A DNA stretch of 9,867 nt, from the NCBI GenBank assembly GCA_001829395.1, contig MIBD01000057.1, positions 347 through 10,213 on the forward strand, in the 5' to 3' direction. The DNA is from Spirochaetes bacterium GWF1_49_6. Its GTDB lineage: Bacteria > Spirochaetota > Brevinematia > Brevinematales > GWF1-51-8. Position 1 is the stretch's first letter. Each line of letters starts with the position of its first letter. A program made the position numbers and the translations under genes. Below the pieces are notes generated by a model, which was given only the letters and a program-made list of their open reading frames with translations, ran no database searches and was not told the origin of the DNA. Below are positions 7,301 to 9,867 of the stretch, piece by piece.

Positions 7301-7580
7301 CCGTGAAAAAGGCGTGGAATGCGTGACGATTAAAAAACTCCACGAGGGGCGGCCGAATATTATCGACGAGATGAAGAACGGGAATATCCACCTGATATTC
7401 AACACCCCCGCCGGGGAGCAGGCTCATATCGACGACACCTACATCCGTAAGACGGCGACCCTCCTAAGGGTACCATTGGTGACCACGTCGCAGGGTATTA
7501 TCGCGATGGCGGACGCATTGGAGGCCCAAATAAAACGCGGGGCGAGCGTCAAGGCTCTCCAAGAGTATTTTACTAAATGA
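4347..7580 (+). CDS. carB: Carbamoyl-phosphate synthase large subunit
   Basis: 1077 residues, full length for CarB (E. coli about 1073). With the glutaminase subunit CarA, which is not in this window, it makes carbamoyl phosphate from bicarbonate, ammonia from glutamine and two ATP, feeding arginine and pyrimidine synthesis in the cytosol. The two homologous ATP-grasp halves are clear. The first (about 1-400) has IIGAGPIVIGQACEFDYSG and RPGYTLGGTGGG, with EMNPRVSRSSALASKATG. The second (about 560-940) has ILGSGPNRIGQGIEFDY, RPSYVLGGRAMM and EVNPRASRTVPFVSKATG. The oligomerisation domain lies between them, and an MGS-like allosteric domain (about 945-1077) contains FATGGTADYLREKG. AAAGGA (4334-4339) precedes the ATG by seven nt. 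The C-terminal tail AQIKRGASVKALQEYFTK is duplicated in diverged form at 7709-7768. Long open frames on the opposite strand are artefacts of its codon use. Confidence 0.98.
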   Translation: MPKRTDIKKILIIGAGPIVIGQACEFDYSGSQACKALKEEGYEIVLINSNPATIMTDPDMADKTYIEPITVEYIEQIISKERPDALLPTLGGQTALNMAVELYEKGILEKYGVEMIGAKYDAIIKGEDRELFRQSMDKIGIKVPENAIVHTLDEALKAVETIGFPAIIRPGYTLGGTGGGIAYNIEEFETIVKRGLDLSIKSEVQIDKSLIGWKEFELEVMRDTKDNVVIICSIENFDAMGVHTGDSITVAPAQTLTDKEYQILRDYSIAVIREIGVDTGGSNIQFAVNPVNGDVVAIEMNPRVSRSSALASKATGFPIAKFAAKLSVGYTLDEIPNDITKSTPASFEPTLDYVVVKIPRFTFEKFKEAKPVLGTQMKSVGETMAIGRTFKEALQKGLRSLERSLNGLDSKIDWGNPPEAAELRRILTEKLTIPNEYRVLYVKDALKAGFTVDEIYRLSFIDPWFVAHINEILAAETEQAGKSLSWFDKDKMKEVKQLGFSDAQIAKLLGGHTTEHDVRTHRKSLGVLPTYKLVDTCAAEFQAKTPYFYSCYEDEDESFPTNRKKVMILGSGPNRIGQGIEFDYACVHCSMALREMGFESIMVNSNPETVSTDYDISDKLYFEPLTFEDVMNIYETEKPMGVVLQFGGQTPLRLALLLHREGVPILGTSPDAIDIAEDRDRFHKLIEQLGFLQPPSATATTVEAAIETARIIGYPILVRPSYVLGGRAMMIVYKESELIHYLDTEQEALMHGPILIDKYLENAQEIDVDACGDGDTVVVAGIMQHIEEAGIHSGDSAMILPPLSIDRKHIDTIISQTIAMGKSLNVIGLMNIQYAIKDDQVYFIEVNPRASRTVPFVSKATGIPWAKVATQVVMGRKLADMGHDKYIEPKHISVKEVVLPFNKFPEVDAVLNPEMKSTGEVMGIDDDFGHAFLKAEIASGMKLPTSGNILVSLNNLSKDPCLPAIRKLTSIGYSVFATGGTADYLREKGVECVTIKKLHEGRPNIIDEMKNGNIHLIFNTPAGEQAHIDDTYIRKTATLLRVPLVTTSQGIIAMADALEAQIKRGASVKALQEYFTK

Positions 7581-7581
7581 G

Positions 7582-7652
7582 GCGTCCCGCTCTCTGACAT
7601 CCCCTCCCGCAGGAAGCGGAAGACAAGCTGTCATCGCGGGACTTCTCACATC
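7582..7652. repeat. Hairpin repeat A1, with inserted 26-bp module
   Basis: Begins two bases after the carB stop. Outer arms GTCCCGC (7584-7590) and GCGGGAC (7636-7642) pair perfectly. Shares its left part (TCTCTGACATCC) and right part (GGGACTTCTCACATC) with A2. Between the two, A1 carries an extra module (7603-7628) containing the small hairpin CCGC-AGGAA-GCGG. The same module recurs at 9469-9494. Confidence 0.8.
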
Positions 7653-7658
7653 TTATAA

Positions 7659-7704
7659 GCGTCCCACTCTCTGACATCCATGTCACCGTGGGACTTCTCA
7701 CATC
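7659..7704. repeat. Hairpin repeat A2, without the module
   Basis: Outer arms GTCCCAC (7661-7667) and GTGGGAC (7688-7694) and inner arms GACAT/ATGTC (7673-7677 with 7680-7684). Compared with A1 the outer stem has changed on both sides (GC to AC, and GC to GT), so pairing is preserved. Confidence 0.8.
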
Positions 7705-7708
7705 GTGT

Positions 7709-7768
7709 GAGTCGCAGATTAAACGGGGAGCGAATGTGAAGGCGCTACAGGAGTATTTCGAGAAGTAG
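7709..7768 (+). pseudogene. Detached second copy of the carB 3' end
   Basis: The plus strand reads E-S-QIKRGANVKALQEYFEK followed by TAG, against EAQIKRGASVKALQEYFTK and TGA at the real carB end. Over the 19 codons starting at 7712, about 38 of 57 bases match, and nearly all differences from the second to the sixteenth codon are synonymous (only Ser/Asn changes). That pattern means the fragment comes from a carB that stayed under purifying selection and diverged from the present one, not from a fresh local duplication. No start codon or Shine-Dalgarno is present and upstream similarity ends at the A2 repeat, so it is not expressed as a gene. Confidence 0.85.
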
Positions 7769-7769
7769 A

Positions 7770-7795
7770 GGTCGTTTCGGCTACGCTCAACGACC
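7770..7795. repeat. Constant-loop hairpin repeat, copy 1
   Basis: Perfect arms GGTCGTT/AACGACC around the 12-nt loop TCGGCTACGCTC. It starts just after the detached carB tail. It is one of at least four hairpins in the window that keep the loop while the stem changes on both sides. Confidence 0.8.
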
Positions 7796-7912
7796 GGTAT
7801 AAAATATTTCATCACTACCAGACAACATCCCAAAACACTCTATAGCAAAAACCTCGATACGTCTTTCGCTTCGCTCAAGCCTACTCGGTCTCCGGGTGCA
7901 TGATTACAATCC

Positions 7913-7999
7913 GATTTCACGCGGATTGCACGGAGGGACACGGATTAGCGCGGAAAACAGCCGGAGAAAAGAAACCACGAATGCACGCTAATAAACGAG
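7913..7999. repeat. Phased CACGGAT/CACGAAT repeat tract, plus orientation
   Basis: A degenerate run of units of about 10-11 bp: CACGCGGATT, CACGGAGGGA, CACGGATTAG, CGCGGAAAAC, and after a gap CACGAATG and CACGCTAAT. The same units occur in the opposite orientation at 8591-8631, 9341-9380 and 9596-9646. Apart from the repeat hairpins, the rest of 7796-8045 shows no gene, promoter or RNA I can support. Confidence 0.6.
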
Positions 8000-8045
8000 A
8001 AGTTTTAAGACGTTGCGGGAATATTTTATTAGTGAAAATGAGTGT

Positions 8046-8071
8046 GGTCATCTCAGCTTCGCTCGATGACC
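8046..8071. repeat. Constant-loop hairpin repeat, copy 2
   Basis: Perfect arms GGTCATC/GATGACC around the loop TCAGCTTCGCTC. Relative to copy 1 the stem differs at three paired positions, each compensated on the other arm. Confidence 0.8.
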
Positions 8072-8082
8072 GATGAGTTACG

Positions 8083-8130
8083 GGCACTGAGCGGCTTGTC
8101 CTGAGCGTAGTCGAAGGGAGCCGAAGTGCC
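8083..8130. repeat. Larger hairpin repeat containing the same loop on the minus strand
   Basis: Outer arms GGCACT (8083-8088) and AGTGCC (8125-8130), inner arms GGCT (8093-8096) and AGCC (8119-8122). Read on the minus strand the interior contains CCT-TCGACTACGCTC-AGG, the 12-nt loop of the family on a short stem. It ends a dozen bases before the stop codon of the next gene. Confidence 0.65.
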
Positions 8131-8142
8131 GAGTAAATCAAC

Positions 8143-8508
8143 TTATTGTAGATATAGTAATACTATTAATGAAATAGAACTAAACAAAAAAACTACTTGA
8201 AAAACTGTTGTGATGATTGCTGATTTTATATAGTATGCGTTTTTATCTGATTTTCCCATCATAATTTTTTGCGTTTGTTTTATGTAAACATATCCGACAA
8301 TAAAATGAGTTATTATTGCGCAAAATATAGAAAATATCAGCAATAATACTGTTATTTTTGTTAATAGTTGTGTAGTTTTATTTATCGCCCATATTGGTGA
8401 TGCTGCTATTAATGCTGCCGATAAAAACCCAATTTGCTCAGAAGCTGATAATAGTTTATCATTTCCATACCTATATTGCTCTGTGAGTTTCCCAATATTC
8501 ATATCCAT
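8143..8508 (-). CDS. Small three-helix membrane protein, unknown function
   Basis: 121 residues with a hydrophilic N-terminus (MDMNIGKLTEQYRYGNDK) and three likely membrane helices at about 25-42, 52-76 and 95-120. A short basic loop (KQTQKIMMGKSDKN) lies between the second and third. I recognise no family. The ATG at 8508 is supported by GGAGG five nt upstream and a consensus promoter. The gene is markedly more AT-rich than carB. Its promoter segment is nearly identical to that of the nuclease-like gene at 8742-9230, although the proteins are unrelated, so it looks like cargo of a cassette. A small membrane protein beside a nuclease recalls defence or toxin cargo, but this is inference only. 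Confidence 0.75.
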   Translation of the reverse strand: MDMNIGKLTEQYRYGNDKLLSASEQIGFLSAALIAASPIWAINKTTQLLTKITVLLLIFSIFCAIITHFIVGYVYIKQTQKIMMGKSDKNAYYIKSAIITTVFQVVFLFSSISLIVLLYLQ

Positions 8509-8522
8509 ATTCTCCTCCTTCT

Positions 8523-8603
8523 TTTTATCGTTTATTATACTACTCTCTATCGATTTGTCAATATTATATCGAAATATTTAAAATTATTTTCCCTTTCGCG
8601 TGC
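8523..8603 (-). repeat. Shared promoter cassette, copy 1
   Basis: 81 bp identical at 75 positions to 9247-9327, including a 41-bp exact block (8523-8563). It contains, on the minus strand, TTGACA (8556-8561), a 16-nt spacer and TATAAT (8534-8539). Similarity ends a few bases before the Shine-Dalgarno on one side and runs into CACG-type repeats on the other. Confidence 0.9.
8534..8561 (-). promoter_or_regulatory. Consensus promoter of the small membrane protein gene
   Basis: Perfect TTGACA and TATAAT hexamers with a 16-nt spacer, predicting a leader of about 20 nt before the ATG at 8508. Expected to be strong and constitutive unless a repressor acts on the conserved flanks. Confidence 0.8.
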
Positions 8604-8631
8604 ATTCGCGCCTCTGCGTGAGTTCCCGCCT
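8591..8631. repeat. Phased CACG repeat tract upstream of promoter cassette 1
   Basis: On the minus strand it reads as units CACGCAGAGG, CGCGAATG and CACGCGAAAGG, related to the tract at 7913-7999 in the opposite orientation. The following stretch to 8741 holds no gene, promoter or structure I can support. Confidence 0.5.
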
Positions 8632-8741
8632 TTCTCCACTCCGTGGGTGTAGTTGTAGGAGTATGTTTAGAGGTGCAATGCTTTACTTTAATAGTTTCTA
8701 GGAAAGGTTGGGCATATATTATTGTGACAAATTCAGTTCAT

Positions 8742-9230
8742 TTATGTATTTCCTCTTGAATTAATTAAATTGACTTTATCCTTTAGGTCAGAAATTAAAA
8801 ATTCTTCCAAAGCTGGAGCAAATGCAATCATGTTTTTATTCTCAAGTTCAATCGATGTAACATAGTCTAATAAAAATTGATTCCCGTATGCATCATTTAT
8901 CTCAAAATCCTTAGCCTCTCTAAATTGTATTAAATGACTATATAATCTATTTCCAATTTTCGATCCCAATGATGCTTTTCCTATATAAACCCCATATTTC
9001 TCAGGGTTATTTTTTTGGAATCCCAAAAGAAAATAAACTCCAGCCTTGTTTGAATTAGGCCATGTTTGTTTCCACCATTCATCATAACCGGTTATAATTT
9101 TTAAGAAGAATCTGTCATCTTTGAAATTCTTCTCATCAAATAGTACAACTTGATAATCTGATTGTAAATATTCGTTGAATCTCTTAATGGATTGGTTTGT
9201 TTCCCTAATAATACTTAAATATTGTTGCAT
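8742..9230 (-). CDS. GIY-YIG nuclease-like protein
   Basis: 162 residues. The N-terminal about 55 residues are unassigned. From residue 64 the GIY-YIG core can be read: GVY (64-66), VYIGKA (81-86), then IGNRLYSHL with R95 and H99, and downstream a helix with E142/E143 (ALEEFLI) and N154/N157 before the C-terminus. This order of Tyr, Tyr-Ile-Gly, Arg/His, Glu and Asn is that of GIY-YIG endonucleases, single-domain enzymes that cut DNA in repair, homing and restriction. The spacing between the two signature strands fits, with an insertion (FQKNNPEKY) between them. The ATG at 9230 has AAGGAGG seven nt upstream. The gene is AT-rich and shares its promoter segment with the gene at 8143-8508. It has no additional DNA-binding domain, so the target is unknown. 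Confidence 0.8.
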   Translation of the reverse strand: MQQYLSIIRETNQSIKRFNEYLQSDYQVVLFDEKNFKDDRFFLKIITGYDEWWKQTWPNSNKAGVYFLLGFQKNNPEKYGVYIGKASLGSKIGNRLYSHLIQFREAKDFEINDAYGNQFLLDYVTSIELENKNMIAFAPALEEFLISDLKDKVNLINSRGNT

Positions 9231-9246
9231 ACTTCTTCCTCCTTTC

Positions 9247-9327
9247 TTTTATCGTTTATTATACTACTCTCTATCGATTTGTCAATAGAATATCGAAATA
9301 TATAAAATTATTTTCCCGTTCACTTGC
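9247..9327 (-). repeat. Shared promoter cassette, copy 2
   Basis: Second copy of the 81-bp segment (see 8523-8603), with six substitutions, all on the side away from the gene. The core promoter and the sequence between it and the Shine-Dalgarno region are unchanged. Confidence 0.9.
9258..9285 (-). promoter_or_regulatory. Consensus promoter of the GIY-YIG gene
   Basis: On the minus strand: TTGACA (9280-9285), a 16-nt spacer and TATAAT (9258-9263), identical to the promoter of the membrane protein gene. Confidence 0.8.
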
Positions 9328-9340
9328 TGTCGCGGTGGGG

Positions 9341-9380
9341 CTTTCATTCGTGCATATTCGTGTTCATTCGTGGATGAATC
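9341..9380. repeat. Phased CACGAAT repeat tract
   Basis: Minus-strand units CCACGAATGAA, CACGAATATG and CACGAATGAA, about 10-11 bp apart, next to promoter cassette 2 just as the related tract 8591-8631 is next to cassette 1. Confidence 0.6.
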
Positions 9381-9431
9381 TTCCCCCAGTATTACTCCCT
9401 CTATCTCCCTCGACCGGCTCGGGAAGACATT

Positions 9432-9578
9432 CTTCTCCCGTTCATGGTGTCCACCGGCTTCGACATACCCTCCCGCAGGAAGCGGAAGGCAAGCTGTCTT
9501 CGCTCGGTGCTTCTCCCGTCCGTGGTGTCCACCGGCTTCGACATCCTGTCTTCGCTCGGTGCTTCTCCCGTCCGTGGG
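9432..9578. repeat. Modular direct-repeat array with the 26-bp module
   Basis: A 35-bp unit (starting CTTCTCCCG, ending CTTCGACAT) occurs at 9432-9466 and 9510-9544 with two differences, and its start recurs at 9562-9578. A 32-bp block starting CTGTCTTCGCTCGG is exact at 9494-9525 and 9546-9577 (52-bp period). Only the first unit contains the module also found in repeat A1, between GACAT and CTGTC (9462-9498). Confidence 0.8.
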
Positions 9579-9595
9579 AGTCGTCGCGGTTGATC

Positions 9596-9646
9596 TGGAT
9601 TTCATCCGTGGGTATCCGTATAATCCGCGTTATCCGTGTGAAATGG
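9596..9646. repeat. Phased CACGGAT repeat tract, minus orientation
   Basis: The minus strand reads CACACGGATAA, CGCGGATTATA, CGGATACC, CACGGATGAAAT, the same unit family as 7913-7956 but inverted, so the two cassette genes lie between inverted copies of this tract. Confidence 0.6.
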
Positions 9647-9673
9647 GGTCGATACTTTGCACCTTTTCAATAA

Positions 9674-9697
9674 CATCCCTCGACTGTGCTCGGGATG
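9674..9697. repeat. Constant-loop hairpin repeat, copy 3
   Basis: Arms CATCCC/GGGATG around the 12-nt loop TCGACTGTGCTC. A shorter relative, CCC-TCGACCGGCTC-GGG, is at 9407-9423. Confidence 0.7.
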
Positions 9698-9701
9698 ACG
9701 C

Positions 9702-9717
9702 TCACTGCTCGCAGTGA
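9702..9717. repeat. Short perfect inverted repeat
   Basis: TCACTGC-TC-GCAGTGA, 7-bp arms with a 2-bp centre, directly between two constant-loop hairpins. No following T-run, so it is not an obvious terminator. Confidence 0.55.
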
Positions 9718-9738
9718 CAACAGCGAACACAACAGTGC

Positions 9739-9763
9739 GGTCACCGAGCGAAGCCGAGGCGAC
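9739..9763. repeat. Constant-loop hairpin repeat, copy 4 (minus strand)
   Basis: Read on the minus strand: arms GTCGCC/GGTGAC, pairing with one G-U type position, around the loop TCGGCTTCGCTC. The orientation is opposite to copies 1-3. Confidence 0.65.
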
Positions 9764-9822
9764 AAAATCTACATATTTCCCCGATTCTTCCGATATTTAA
9801 CAAAACGCAGTGTGAGGGGAAT

Positions 9823-9867
9823 ATGCGCCGTTTTTTAATCGTGGCAACACTGGCCTTATTGTCGGGG
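9823..9867 (+). CDS. Start of a secreted or membrane protein, cut by window end
   Basis: ATG at 9823 follows AGGGG by three nt and opens a frame MRRFLIVATLALLSG that continues to the window edge. Two arginines followed by an unbroken hydrophobic stretch are the beginning of a Sec signal peptide or a lipoprotein signal. The product cannot be identified from 15 codons. No convincing -35/-10 pair was found in the roughly 60 bases between the last repeat and the start. Confidence 0.6.
   Translation, partial: MRRFLIVATLALLSG

Noticed and set aside
4538..7427. Several long open frames on the minus strand inside carB, up to 306 codons
   Set aside because: They are arginine/histidine/aspartate-rich mirror frames produced by carB's codon use, have no recognisable domains, and carB itself is certain.
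7573..8141. Minus-strand frames of 74-86 codons downstream of carB
   Set aside because: They cross the hairpin repeats and the carB tail relic on the wrong strand, with no Shine-Dalgarno or domain.
9432..9578. Spaced direct repeats as a CRISPR array
   Set aside because: Only two to three copies, contiguous units rather than repeat-spacer structure, and no cas genes.
9282..9717. Overlapping open frames of 107-115 codons on both strands
   Set aside because: They translate the direct-repeat array and phased tracts, with repeated nonsense peptides and no supported start.

Overview
The window comes from a bacterial chromosome. The core genes are moderately GC-rich, have clear Shine-Dalgarno sites and sigma70-type promoters, and include two lipoprotein or signal-peptide genes that suggest a diderm cell. 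The species cannot be fixed from the sequence. An uncultivated environmental lineage, possibly spirochaete-like, is a guess resting only on the general style of the genes and of the dispersed repeats.

Layout. 1-609 (minus): 5' part of a metallo-beta-lactamase-fold hydrolase with a near-consensus promoter overlapped by two related palindromes. 712-759: a 15-codon relic of the 3' end of a lipoprotein gene. 783-2675 (plus): a visibly AT-rich two-gene restriction-modification module, a D12/Dam-class methyltransferase overlapping a HaeIII-family endonuclease. 2679-3092 (minus): an intact lipoprotein gene whose 3' end matches the relic, so the module is bracketed by a 31-bp direct repeat. 3227-3685 (plus): a CvpA-like membrane protein. 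3688-3872: a roughly 185-nt structured RNA resembling 6S RNA. 3891-4184: a small unknown protein. 4347-7580: full-length carB, preceded by a promoter and a leader with two mutually exclusive stems.

From 7581 to about 9770 the character changes. The DNA is a patchwork of short hairpin repeats, 10-11-bp phased repeats and modular direct repeats, including a second diverged copy of the carB 3' end (7709-7768). Two AT-rich minus-strand genes sit within it: a three-helix membrane protein (8143-8508) and a GIY-YIG nuclease-like protein (8742-9230). Their products are unrelated, yet both are driven by almost the same 81-bp promoter segment (75/81 identical, consensus TTGACA/TATAAT). This looks like a small cassette locus in which a common promoter is joined to different cargo. 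The window ends inside the signal peptide of a new plus-strand gene (9823 onward).

Functional logic. carB is housekeeping pyrimidine/arginine metabolism, and the 6S-like RNA and cvpA-like gene look like stable chromosome. The restriction-modification module and the twin-promoter cassettes are accessory. Both accessory regions abut genes with a duplicated 3' end (the lipoprotein and carB), which suggests that gene 3' ends are recurrent junction sites in this genome.
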